64,000 nucleotides of DNA from Bryum argenteum (lineage: Eukaryota; Streptophyta; Bryopsida; Bryales; Bryaceae), in NCBI GenBank assembly GCA_037043015.1, contig CM073321.1, forward strand, positions 30,296,101 through 30,360,100. The letters run 5' to 3'. The notes under the pieces are model-generated. The model had not been told where the DNA came from. It did not search any database and saw only the letters and a program-made list of their open reading frames with translations. Both the position numbers and the translations under genes were made by a program. Positions 11,448-23,500 of this stretch are shown here, in pieces. Numbering within the stretch: position 1 is the first letter of the stretch; each line of letters begins with the position of its first letter.

Positions 11448-14189
11448 GAATTGGGGTACGAGGCGGTTACACCACACGCCCTCGTATGTTATAATTTCGT
11501 TGAAGGCATAACAGATGAGGAAGAAGCCATACTACTGGCATCCGACCCCGACCTTCACCTATTGGGTACCATCGACTGGAATCTCCTGGCGACTGACTCT
11601 CCGGCAAACTGACTGAAAACGGTCGACCCCCACTTCCAGTCGCATGTCGACCCAGCAATACAACCACGAGCCTCACTCCAGGTAGCGGTTCCAGTCGACC
11701 GGTACCTTTCGACTAGGATCGACCCTATAGACGGCACCACAGGCCCGCCCATGGAGCCAAAGATGACCCAACCTCCACATGTCGACATTCCCCATATGCC
11801 AAGAGAGATGTTGCTCGATGAGACACCCATCCAGCAGAAACTCCAATACATGGACACTGTCCACTGGAACCACAACGAGGACGACCGACTCGACCTCGTC
11901 AATGTCGGTACCCCTACCGACCCGAAACTGCTGAAGTTGAATGCCAACCTGAGCCCAGAAATCAGGCAGGGGGCGGAGTCCTTGTTCACTGAGTACGTTG
12001 ACATCTTCGCCTTCTCGTACAAGGACTTACGGGGCATTCCGGAGCACATAGCGACACATCGAATCGAACTCGACCCAACCATGTCGCCTAGCCACCAGGC
12101 TGGGTATCGCATGAATCCCAATTATGCACAGGCAGTCAAAGATGACCTGGAGCGACTGTTAACTGTAGGGTTCATCGAACCGGTTGACCAGGCATCCTGG
12201 CTATCACCTATCGTTGTGGTGCCGAAGAAAAACGGCAAGCTGCGCATCTGTGTCGACTTTCGTCGACTCAATGCTGCCACTAAGAAGGACCCGTACCCAC
12301 TACCCTTCACAGATGAGGTACTCGACACAGTCATCGTGTATGAAACATACTCATTCCTGGACTATTTTTCAGGATACCACCAGGTCCGGATCCATCCAGC
12401 CGACCGACCTAAGACGACAATCATTACCGAGTGGGGCGTATATGTCTGGGTTGTCATGCCGTTTGGACTAAAGAATGCTCCCCCGACCTATCAGCGCATT
12501 GTCAACCAGATCTTCAAGGAGTACCTGGGCGACTTCATGAAGCTGTTTTTGGACGACTTCAGTGTTTACAGTGACATGGCGACACACCTACCGAAGCTCA
12601 GACTGGTCTTTGACAAATGTCGGCAGTACAGGGTAAGTTTGAACCCTGAAAAATGCATTTTCATGGTACCGACAGGTGTCATCTTAGGGTACATAGTCGG
12701 AAAGGAAGGCAAGTTCCCGGATCCTAAAAAGATCCAGGCGATAGTCGACATGCCGACACCCACCACTGTGAAGGCCATCCAGGAGTTCAACGGCCTAGCA
12801 GTCTTCAATCGCTGTTTCATAAAAAACTATGCAGCGATCATGGAACCAATCACACGACTGACTCGGAAGAACGAAACCTTCATCAGGTCGACCCAGTGCG
12901 AGGCAGCCTTCCAAGCTATCAAGTCCAAGTACAGGTCGGCACCCATTCTGATCGGAGTCGACTGATCACTAGAGTTCCATATCCACACCGACGCATCCGA
13001 CATAGCTGTCGGGGCAGTGCTGGCACAAAACCCGACCGGCAAGGTCGACTAGCCCATTGCCTACGCTTCGCGACTACTGAACAAGGCGGAGAAGAACTAC
13101 ACGACAACCGAGAAGGAGGCTCTCGCCATGGTCTACGCCATTAACAAGTACCGACACTATTTGCTCGGTAACAAATTTGTGTTCTATGTCGACCATCTAG
13201 CTTTGCAGTACTTGGTGAACAAGCCGCAGGTGTCGGGGCGACTGGCACGATGGTTACTACTGTTCCTGGAGTTCGACTTCACCGTCGTATATAAACCGGG
13301 TACGACACATGGAGTAGCAGACGCCCTTTCACGCAACGAGAGCACTGAACCGGCAGTCGGCATCCCCGACCAGCCCAATGTCGGGCACCTGTTCAAAGTC
13401 GACCCCGATTGGTTTCAACCGATAGTTGACTACCTCTAGTCGGGTACGTTTCCGACCACCATGTCGACCGAAGCGCGGAAACGGTTGGCTCACAAAGCCA
13501 TCCCGTTTCAGCTTATACAGGGGCGACTCTACCGACACGGTAAGGACGGCAGACCCCGCCAGGTTTTGACCGGCACCCAGCCGACAACTATTCTGCAAGA
13601 GTTACACAAGGGCAACGCTGGAGGTCACTTTTCACACGACATCACGGTGAGAAAATTTTTGGATGCTGGGTACTGGTGGCCGACCCTGTACCAGGACACT
13701 GTCCGGTATTGCCAGTCGTGTCACGACTGCCAAATGTCGGGTGGTCTGCCAAAGTCGGTATCCACGAAACTGGTAACGCAGCTTCCCGCCGAACCTTTCA
13801 TGAAGTGGGGACTCGATTTCATTGGACCAGTAGTCAAGACCCGACAAACTGGGTGCCGGTACATCCTAGTGGCAACCGACTATGCCACCAAGTGGGTCGA
13901 AGCTCGCGCACTACGTGGCAACACTGCCAAAGAGACCGCCAAGTACCTGTACGAGGCGATCTTGACGAGATTCGGCTGCCCATTGCAGCTGTTAAGCGAT
14001 CAAGGCAGCCACTTTATTAACAAGACGATCCAGACCCTGACCGACTATTTTCTGCTGCATCATACAACGTCCACGACATACTACCCTCAAGGAAACGGAC
14101 AGGCAGAGTCTACCAACAAAGTGATCGTCCGTATGCTGCAGAAGTTAGTCGACCACAACCGAACCGACTGGGATGTCCAGTACATATAG
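11448..14189 (+). pseudogene. pol: Retrotransposon B pol: reverse transcriptase, RNase H, integrase core
   Basis: RT (about 12100-12960) shows VVPKKNGKLRICVDFRRLN, SFLDYFSGYHQV and the catalytic FLDDFSVYS. RNase H (12970-13330) shows FHIHTDASD, TTTEKEALA, FYVDH and HGVADALSR. The integrase has an HHCC site (HKGNAGGHFSH, CQSCHDC) and the D,D,E core (GLDFIGP, LLSDQGSHF, GQAES). The frame is broken by TGA at 12963 (expected Trp in D-W-S-L), TAG at 13050 (expected Gln in D-Q-P-I-A-Y-A-S), TAG at 13437 (expected Gln), and a frameshift at about 14188 just before LFAYRTAYK. Otherwise it is complete Ty3/Gypsy order. Confidence 0.94.
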
Positions 14190-14191
14190 TC

Positions 14192-15208
14192 CTGTTTGCA
14201 TACAGGACTGCCTACAAGGTAGTGACTGACCACTCTCCTTTCCAGTTAGTCTATGGACTAACACCTCTGATGCCGACCGAATATGTCATACCGACATTAC
14301 GATCAGGACCCTTAGATCTCGACCCCAAGCGTGTTCTCACTGCTCCAGTAGCCGACCTGGAGAAGCTGGACGAAACCCGACACACTGCTGCACTCCATCA
14401 CGGAGCCACGCAGTGGAACAGGGCCCAATGGGCCCAGACACAAGGCCCGACAAAGCAGTATAATGTGGGCGACTATGTCCTGTGGCACCCCAAAGGCGCT
14501 AACCTACATGCAGACAAACTACGTGGCAAGTGGTTCGGACCCTATCGGATACAATATGTTCTTCCGAACAATACTGTCCTCTTGGTTAGCATCCAACACT
14601 TCGACCCCGACCCGGTAGTAGTCAATGTCGGTAAGCTCAAACCGTACCGAATTGCAGAAGATCTACTACCGCCGGATGTTCCGAAGCCGTCCCTTAGCAA
14701 GTCCGATGTCAAGAACATGGTGTTACGTAATGAAGACGAGCTTCCAGGCACTCGACCTGTATCCGTCGCATTGACGACCTTGACCCGACCCGACATAATA
14801 GAACCGACCCTCTCCATACTACTCAAACCGCTTACCAACAGTTTTGAAAATCCGACCCGACACCTTAGACTCATCCCGTCGGCCAAAAGACAACTGGTCG
14901 TTGACTGGCAATTAAGACGTCAGAGACTGGCTGTTCACTGCCAATCATCTTCCAGTCCACTACTAAAAGCGTATTCAGTGGCAGCCGTCGAAGTTGTCAC
15001 TTCGACACAATTAGGGCAAGTATTTAACCCCATGGCCAAACCTCCCTCCCCTCCTTTTTCATTTCCCTTGCTTTTGCCCTCACACGAACAGCACACCGCA
15101 GCTCTTGCACTTTGCGATCTTGGAGGAGTTCCGAGCGGCATTTTTTGCTACGGGGAGAAGCGCGCTTGCGGACAGTCGCCGGTCAAAACATGTCAGCAGC
15201 AGATATAG
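14192..15208 (+). pseudogene. pol: Retrotransposon B integrase C-terminus (GPY/F module) and tail
   Basis: In the shifted frame, LFAYRTAYKVVTDHSPFQL completes the integrase core. NVGDYVLWHPKG and LRGKWFGPYRIQ form the GPY/F module that binds DNA. KLKPYR ends it, and a long divergent tail runs to 15208. No chromodomain is clear. Confidence 0.85.
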
Positions 15209-15761
15209 CACGCAGGAGCAGCGAGAACAAGACGGAGTTGCCGGCGCAAACCCTACCTGGGTCGGCAGGAGAGAAGTGGACGGGTGACGCGCAGCCGGGG
15301 TTTTTGCGCAACCGACATTTGCCAGCAGCGGCGAGCATCGATCGGTAGCACGGAGGGATCAGCTCGCAGGCGCGAGAGTTTGCGCCGTGCCGACGGCCAA
15401 CGGCAGCCACCATCAGGCACGGAGGACGCGATTCAGCACACCTGTCCGAAAAGCGCCGCCGTCTTTGTGCCGGCAGCGTTTTTTAGGGTTTCAGAGGAGG
15501 AGCGGAGCAGCAGCGCGCAGTTTCACGGTACCGACGTTTTGCAGCCGGTTTAGATTGTCGCTCCGCCGAAGCCAGCAGAGAGGCACAGACAGGACTCCTG
15601 CAAACCCTACCGACATCCGCCAGCATCGTCCTCGGTCGACCGTGCAGCAGATTCACCACAGCGGCGGCGCACTTCTGGAGAGACCGACCAAGTTCACGTT
15701 ACGGTAACAAAGTCGCCCACTCTTTTCTGCATGTCGAGTCCTTCCGCACACAGATTCTCCG

Positions 15762-18574
15762 ATGGCGCGTGGAAAGTCGACCGCCACAGACAGCCGTGTG
15801 ACTCGCCAGCCACGCCGGGTGAACCAGCCCGAACCCATCCGGACAGCAGACGGTCGGTACAAGGTTCTGTCCTTCGTACGCATGACGAAGTTGGTGGAGT
15901 GGCAAGCGTTCGCACACAGGAATGAGGCGGAGCTGCAGTTCGTCACCCAACTCGGCCTTCTCCCGTTCCTTATGCAGAACTAGGCGAACCCAATGGCCGC
16001 ACCCAGGATGGAGTTGGTAGAGGAGTTCGTGAACGCAGCCGACATTGACGACAAGACGGCAATCACGGCCAAGGTTCGAGGTCGGTTCGTTCGAATTGAT
16101 GTGGAGCTGATCCAGCGGCTTTTGAAGCTACCGACAGGAACGACCATGGAGCCCCTCGTCGAGGTCGAACAACCTGTCGATTATCAGACCTTGCTGCAGA
16201 CGTATCGCGTGCCAGAAGCGAAGTCCGACGAAGGCTACACCATCTCCCGGTGCCACCTTAGGTTCCGAGCACGTTTTAGAGGTATGATCCTGGGCCTTAG
16301 TTTCAAGCGCAGGATGACTTACGTCAGCAACGAAACGTTTGCGGTTTTGGCCACCGCAGTGACACTCGCCACCTCCGGCGACGGGTCGTGGAACTGGGCG
16401 CAATGGATGCTCGAGTCGCTTATCATCAACGTCGAGGCAATCCAACGCACGAAAACCCTACAGTGCCCATCGGCAGAGGTACTCGACAGATTGCTGGAAG
16501 CTTTCTTTTCATCAACTGAAGACGGTGCACAACCGACCACCGAAGCAGAGCAGCAGGTGGCAGAGCGCAGGCGGCTGGAGGAGAACACCAGGAACAACTT
16601 TAAGGGCCCCGACTACCTACTGGCCAATGGTGGATTAGGCATCGACCCCCAGACCCGACCAGAGACGGTCGACCTTACACGTAGGAGGCATCATCCTCAG
16701 AGATCTATGGCCACTACCGACCAGCACCGACCGTTGTTGTCAATTGCCAGGACAAGGCATGTTCCAGCCACCCACCTCCGGTAGTCGACATGTCGTCCCT
16801 TGTCGACCCTCCGTTGGGACAGATCCCGACGCGCAGAACTCGACACCGTCGAGCCGTGGAACAGTCGACCCCTCGACTCATGGAGACACGAGCGACTACC
16901 ACTAAGAAGCGGGGACACGACACACCGAAGAAGGACACGCTCGGGCAGACCAAGAGGTGGAGAACGTTGCTGGTGACGGACTCTTCCAACGATGAGCTCC
17001 CGTTCACGCCGGCCGACAGCGACACCCAGTCGACCCGAGGCAAGTCTTGTAGTGAGCATACTCTGCTCAGTTCTGTTCCCTCCCCAGTAGCCGACACGGT
17101 TCCTATGGAACTAAGTCCAGACCAGGTCGACCCTTCAATTCCGGAATTTAGGTCCCCACAGGTCATTTCTCCGCGCCCGACCCACACCTGACCGCAGGCA
17201 ACCGATTCAGCCCAGGGTCGATATGCCACACACGCAGAGGAATTCCAGGTTAGCATCAGTGCACTCCGCCCGCACCTTGTCGACGTTGAGGCCCATGAGG
17301 TCGCCCTCACCCTGTACCTCCAGGAGACTCTGCGTAGTCAAGAGGCCTTACGGGTTGAACTCGACAACACCCAGCTGGAGCGCCAACGTTTAGCGTCCGA
17401 CCTTGCCGAGATACGCCTGCAGATTGACTCTACCGTCAAGCAGTTACGGGAGATCCGACAGCACGTGGCAGACCTGGAGAGGAAGTTGCAGGAGAGTTTG
17501 GCAGCTAATCAACGTTTGCAGGAGACGAATCAGACCAACGCTGGTCTTTTGGAGGAGGTCAGGACGCAGCTACAGCATACCGACTAGGCGCATACTACCC
17601 TCCGCAACGAGCATATCAAGCTCAAGGACGAGTTCCGGGATGCCGACAAGCGCAGCCGACAAGCTCGGCACAAGCTCCAGAAGGTGATGGAGCGTATGAA
17701 GTAGTGGTAGGTCGACTCCGGCAGACGCGACCATATGTTGGCACGTTTGCGTAGGTCAAAACACTCCCTTTGCACGCAGCTCAGAGAGAGGATTCAACTC
17801 CTCAACCACGCGCTAGACATCCAGACGCGACAGTCGACCCGGTATAGTCGCCAACTCGACGCTATCCAGAAGACCAACCCCGAGATTATCCTACCGGCCT
17901 TCGACGAGGAGGAAGAGGAGGACGAGCTACTCGACCCCCGGTTGTTGGAGAACCTACCGACCGACAGCGACGAGCAGCTGTCAGAGGGAGAGGTGACACC
18001 ACCCGACAGCCCGACGTCGGATGACGATCAGCAAGCTCCCGGGATGCAGCAGCGCGACGACGAAGATGACGATGACAAGCACGACACGGGAGGCCACACG
18101 GAACAGACCGAAGAAAAAGACGCAGACGACCAGCAGACCAAGGGACCCGACCTGGCAAGACCACAAGAGCAGCCACCTAACAGGGACCAAGGCCAGCAGG
18201 ATCCGCCTTGTGAACAACAACCTCCCCAGACGGAGCAGGTATCTCCGTCTTCGCAGCCGATCGGCCTATTGCTGCAGGATAACCGCACACCAGCTGCACT
18301 TATCAACCCGACCGAGGCGACCCTCCTTGTCGACCCGGGTCGGCAGAGGACAAATCCCGAGCTTTCGCGACTTGTCCAGCCCCAGTTTTCGCAAAAGGAC
18401 TTTCCTTCCTTCCGACTCTCCCCAGATCGGGTCTGGAGTCAATTGTCACCTCCGATCCGCACCGATTCACTCGACTTCCCGACAGGGGACCTCCGGACCC
18501 CTGGTGTACGTGATGATACGGCTGGAATTCCTAGGCGACCTACAGGCCTGCCATCACCACTGCAGCCACTTTAG
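15762..18574 (+). pseudogene. Extra 3' reading frame of retrotransposon B: plant-transposon-protein-like domain and long coiled coil
   Basis: It begins MARGKSTATDSRVTRQPRR at 15762. The first part (to about 16780) contains ISRCHLRFRARFRGM, YVSNETFAVLATAV and WNWAQWMLESLI, a layout like that of the minus-strand protein at 7030-8931. A frameshift near 16785 leads to a basic stretch (HRRAVEQST). A long coiled coil follows (about 17215-17730; heptads such as LRVELDNTQLERQRL), then an acidic tail (DEEEEEDELL) and a Pro/Gln-rich end. In-frame stops: TAG 15981, TGA 17189, TAG 17585, 17702 and 17708. The position after integrase is where plant elements keep antisense or envelope-like genes, but I see no signal peptide or membrane segment. 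Function unknown. Confidence 0.65.
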
Positions 18575-18904
18575 GTCGAGCGTTGGCACCCAACAGGAGG
18601 TCTGCCACGCTCCCCTTCTCCACTCAAATATCCCTTACAGGAGTCTACTGCACACATCAATCGTGTCCCAGCACCGACACCACCCACAGCATTCCTCAAG
18701 GATCCACCATCTCCACCAATCTTGGCAGTCCAAGAGGCCCGCACCGACCTAACATCGATGGACAGCCCAACCTTGGAAATCTCAAACCTGTCTGAGCAGC
18801 CACATCGACATTTAGTCAGGTCACTCTACGGCCCGACCTCTACCGATCGCCCACCGGTTTAGGCTACAAGTCCACAGGGGTGTACTGGGCTTAAAGGGGA
18901 GCAA

Positions 18905-20237
18905 TGTTAACGGAATATTCGTAGTATATTCGCTAGGCTATTTTTATTCTAGTCTCTACCCGACAGGCGATACCCGGTAGGGTCAGCAAGTCGGTTATCT
19001 ATTTGGCATAGTTAGAGTCCTAAACGAGTTTAGGACACCCGACTTTATGGCTGACTTAGCAGCCAGGTTGGCTGACCTGTTATGACGAGCTAGATCTGAC
19101 TGTCAGTCAGACCCAGCTGACTATATGTACCACTCTCTTCTCCGTGAGTGTTGTTGGTAGTCCATCTATTCTCTTTTTGCCAGTAACCTCAGAGTTCTGG
19201 GCAAGTGTCCAATCAGGGTATCCTTTTCCGGACTGTCCGGACTTTAGAAAAATGTCCTTTTGGAAATGAAAAAAATATTGGAAAATTACAAAACTTTCAT
19301 GGTGTCATAGATGGCATGTTGGTACACAATAATCATGTGATTTATAGGTTAAACTCAAAAATTGAATATTTTCCTAATTTATCATATTCAGCAATTGTTC
19401 ACATTATAGTAGCAAAATGACTATGAATTTAAGATTTTATATTGAAACAAATATTCATGCATTTTATTAAGTTTATATTTGAGCATTTCATATAGTTTCA
19501 AGACATAGATAATATGAAATCATAGTCCTTTTAGGTTGTGTAAAAATAGCTGATTTTTGAAAGTTCTCATAATTAAGGAAATATAGTAAAACATCAAATC
19601 TGGATTTAAGATTAAACATAGATATAACTCTAATCTTGTATTAACTAAATTTCTTCTTCGTCACCTATTTTGCTTTAAATTGATATTCCGGATTGTTCCT
19701 TTTGTCTCAAAAAGGAATTAAGACAGATTCCTTTTTGAAAACTAAAGGAATGAAAAGGAATATGAAAATTGTTCGATTTTTCTTGCTCAATGCAATTTTG
19801 CATGGAGTATTACAAGTCTCTCATGAATCCATCATTGAATACATGCGAATTGAAAAAGTGTAATTTCTAGCACACAATAAGTGTAACATAAAATGACAGT
19901 GTTTTAGTAAGACAGTCCTTTTTGGTACCCGTATCAGACACTTACCCTTCTGCATAGTCTTCTATCTTGTTCTTTCTTTGTGTGTGTTAGAATAGACTAG
20001 TCGACTTTTGCTTTGCAGGATCTCTTATCTGTTTGTGAGAATCGTGTGTTTACACTCCCTCTAGCGTTTGGCAGACCCGACGTAAAGCTGTCTGGTCCTT
20101 CTAGGTATTCACTAGTCGGTAGATTCAACTCTCTTCCCTTCTTGCTAGTAGCAGTTTTGATAACCCGACGTTACTGCGACTAGTAGGAAACTAATTTAGA
20201 CTCGTTAGGGTGTGTTTCCAGAAAAACCCCCTTAACA
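18905..20237 (+). repeat. 3' LTR of retrotransposon B, interrupted by a 749-bp element
   Basis: It is preceded by a purine-rich tract (AAAGGGGAGCAA) and starts TGTTAACGGAATATTCG. It matches the 5' LTR up to 19198 and again from 19952, ending CCCCCTTAACA. Confidence 0.9.
19199..19947. mobile_element. Small non-autonomous inverted-repeat element (MITE) in the 3' LTR
   Basis: Comparison with the 5' LTR shows an insert of 749 bp. Its ends are GGGCAAGTGTC and, inverted, GGGTAAGTGTC (10/11). TTCT is duplicated on both sides (19195-19198 and 19948-19951). It is AT-rich with no coding capacity. The 4-bp duplication is the same length as that of the giant transposon, but the ends are unrelated in sequence. 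Confidence 0.8.
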
Positions 20238-20371
20238 GTGTGTTCCTTGCAAAATGCTGAAACATGCAAAGAATTGCCAGCACTGATTGGGTATCGAACC
20301 GCCACACCCAGAGGTAACATGAGGTTGTTGGTGGGGAACTTTGAAGCAATCGGACGGAACAAGGTATTCAT
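20238..20371 (-). pseudogene. Upstream exon of the FCP1-like gene, cut off by retrotransposon B
   Basis: On the minus strand an ATG at 20371 opens MNTLFRPIASKFPTNN and runs into the target duplication at 20238-20242. The sequence originally continued at 5283 leftwards, 30 bases before the phosphatase-like frame. Joining gives a stop soon after the junction unless an intron is removed, so the exon structure is uncertain. Confidence 0.35.
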
Positions 20372-20472
20372 AAGGGGAGCCTGGTAGAAAAGGACGATGG
20401 TTAGGGCCTTGTGATGAGAAGGACGCAGACTCTGTGAAGACGAAAAGTGATGTACAAAAAAAGAGTCTCAAT

Positions 20473-20478
20473 TTTATT
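20473..20478 (-). terminator. Polyadenylation signal AATAAA of the ParB/methylase-like gene
   Basis: On the minus strand ATTCAATAAAATTG lies about 90 bases after the stop codon of the gene ending at 20568. It also separates that gene from the FCP1-like gene. Confidence 0.6.
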
Positions 20479-20567
20479 GAATGATGTTTCAATAAGTACA
20501 ACGTTTATAAGTGTACTATGTACAAAAAGCGAAACAACATCCAATAATTTGGAGACTACTCGTCGAC

Positions 20568-23500
20568 CTACTCGCCGCCGTCAGTGCCGAACTCCTGTCA
20601 AACAAGGAGCCCCGGCTTTAAGATTACTAAATGCAAAAACTTCAAGACATGAGGGAATAGCAGAGCAACTGCCATCACTAGCAACGATCACAAAGACAAA
20701 GAGAAGGAAAGGATAGTAACTAACCTCTGGATTTAACGGTGAAGTCTTAGCCGTCTCGATAGCAGCCATGGGAGAGTCACGGGAAGGGCCAACCTCTGCA
20801 TTCTCCTCCACACCCAATGCTACTGCAGCGGTGTGATGCGTCGGCATTGCCGTAACCCAAGTCGGGACATCATCCTCTTGTGCAGGCCTATCCGAAATCT
20901 GGAGGTGTACGGGGCAGGGTGCGATCTCCGGTTCAGAAACATGAGGAGGTTGTGGAGGCGCGACGATGGCTGGTGGACTCGCGTCACACATGCTGAGGCG
21001 AGGTTGATCAGGATTGATGGAGGCAATGGGGAGAGGAATATGGGGCAATTGGTTTAAGATATTCCCGAATGAAAGAAACATCTGCTCCATCTTGCCCAGT
21101 GCCATGCGGGTTTCAGACTGAGAGCTCAGGAATGTGGACTCCAATCTGTCAACTCGTGCATTGTGGGTTGCGATGTCTGCTAACCTTTGCTTCTCTCTCT
21201 CCAATTCTTCCTGTGCCTTGCGAGCCTTCTGCGCCTCCTTCTCTTGCTGCTTCTGTGCCCGCTTCTGATCCTTCGTGAGCATAGGGGCGACAATTTCCAG
21301 CGTCACTGGTGGTTGTGAAGGCTCTCCTTCTTCCCTGAGCAAAGGCACGACATGGAGAAGAGGATCATCTACAGTGCTCTTTGGCTTTGGAGAATTAGGC
21401 TCCTCCGAGAAGTCGTAATACCGGATTTCTATGTTATCCTCCGGCTCGTCCACGGGCTTCCAGACACCTTTCACGAACCATTTGTCGTACTTCCCCTTCT
21501 CAATCTGCCTCCTGTGTGCGATCTGCAAGCATTGGGGAGCAGTTGCCAAAGTAGTCTCCTCCTGGGATGGATCAGGAGCCACCTCGTCGCCTAAGGTCAT
21601 GGCCATGGGGTCAGCATCATCAGCGCGGTCATCGTCGTCGCTCAAACCCTCAACATCGTCATTGTCTGAGGAGTCAGAGCTGTCGAAAGTTGGCGCATCC
21701 CGTGGCAGTCGCTCTTGCCCAGGATCTACATCGTCTTCGCCAAAGAGATCCCGGTAGATGTGATCATTCGAGTTCTTTGAACAAATCTCCCTTCAAAAAC
21801 CCGAGGGTGGAACCCTGTGTTGAATTGGAGTCTCAGCGGCCCCAAGATCGACGACCCCAAGAGACTGCTGATTTAGCTCGACTCGAGCTAAATCCTCATC
21901 CGATAGACAAACACGACGCAGGCGCTAGAGGGGGGGGGCTCTCTATGTCCCCAACAACATCGCAGGCGCCATAGTTGGCTTCGAGCGCCCTCTGTGCTTG
22001 AGGCACAGTAGCGCTTCTTGACCGAGAAGCCTCTCCAGCTCGCGCCTCAGAAGAAGAACGCTTGGCAAATTCGCGCGGGGAGGCGCGTGCTGTACCGCGG
22101 CCATGAGACGCTGAAGACCGAGCTCGACCGCTTCTACGACCCAGAGGGGGAGCACGAGCAGTACCACGATTACGAGGGGGAGCACGAGCAGTACTGGACG
22201 GAATTGCCACCGCTCCCTAGTTAATTGCGGGAGGAGACACAAGAGGAACAGTTGAATCCATGGGGGAATTCATCCCCGCCGGAGAAGAAGGACCATCTTC
22301 ATCTTCACGTTCGTGCTCCGAAGCTGAAGAGTCGCTTAGAGGCTGGGTGGACTTCTTCTTTGACTTCCTCTTCTTTCCCTTTCCCGACCCTTCAGCAGTA
22401 GGCTTCGGACCGGGATTAGCTTCCGGATTTACGTACGCTGCGACATTGATATCGTTGTAGTCTCGATGTTGGTAGTCCGCCGCAGCATTCATATAAGCCT
22501 CCGCCTTGTTCTTGCTAATAACAACATATGTCTCAGCTTGGCACATCTCTTTTGGAAGGAGACAGAAACTTATAAGAAGACTAAGACGAAATAGCTCGAC
22601 TCGAGCTAAAAGGCCATGGACAAAATAAAAAGAATGAAAAGATTTGATCGTGAGACTGTTTAGCTCGACTCAAGCTAAACGAGCATGAGACCGTTTAGCT
22701 CAACTCGAGCTAAACAAACATGAGACCGTTTAGCTTGAGTCGAGCTGAATGAGCGTATGCACTTGCAATTAAAGGAATGGTGCGAGGTACTTACAATTCC
22801 AGCCAATGTTGGCTTTGTGCCAGCCATTATCAATATGAACTTCCCCCCCGGAGATGAAAACATCTTCAACACCCAATAGTAGAACTCCAATCGCAGCTCC
22901 AAGTGACTGAGACCTAGGTCGTGTTCTCTGTACGCGCCGAGCTTCGAGTAGAGGGGCAAGTATGGAGCGTAGAATACAGAGGGAATTGTATTCAACACAT
23001 TCTGAGCGTGGCTGCTCTTCTTGACAAGGAAGAGCAAGGGGAACAAGTGCTTCTCTGAAGCTTTTCCCTCTCCTATGCCATTGAAACGCTCGTTGCTGGA
23101 AGGCATGTAGTTCGCTGCCTTGTCAGGGTACTTGTTCTTCAACTTCTTGTCGACGTAAACCACTGCCTGGCAGTGACGGTCAAAGTTGGAGGTGATCAAC
23201 ATCCACACCTCGGGATTCTTGATGGGAGGATCAGTCACGGTGTCTGCCCACACACCAAGGAATTCTTGGAAGTATGGACTCTCCGTGTCGTCCACTCTAC
23301 TTCCACTCCCAGGGAGAAATCGCAAATCGATTAAGCCGATATCACACTTGCTAGATTGGTTCCAGGCGTAGTCCTTGTCCCAAATCCTGAATCTGAATTC
23401 CGAAGAGTAGAAGTGCCGCGTGTAAACAATCGGTGCAGGAGGTTCAAATGTCCTTTTGACATCCAGGAACTTCTTGAAGAACTTGGCTGCATACTCAGAA

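Larger units (their letters stand above)
5289..20237 (+). mobile_element. Retrotransposon B, Ty3 type, 14.9 kb, nested in the giant transposon
   Basis: The LTRs at 5289-5885 and 18905-20237 both start TGTTAACGG and end CCCCTTAAC plus A or G. The 5-bp duplication GTGTG flanks the element (5284-5288 and 20238-20242). Order: 5' LTR, primer-binding-like TGGCGACC at 5888, a nested minus-strand element, gag with a CCHC knuckle, a trace of protease, RT, RNase H, integrase, then an unusual extra 3' reading frame of about 2.8 kb, a polypurine tract and the 3' LTR. The LTRs differ by point changes and a roughly 17-bp deletion, so insertion is not recent. All frames carry stops, so the copy is dead. Confidence 0.93.

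Noticed and set aside
17886-18306. Minus-strand Arg/Val/Ser-rich frames opposite the retrotransposon B 3' gene
   Set aside because: Shadows of the acidic, Gln-rich plus-strand frame; no motif and biased composition.
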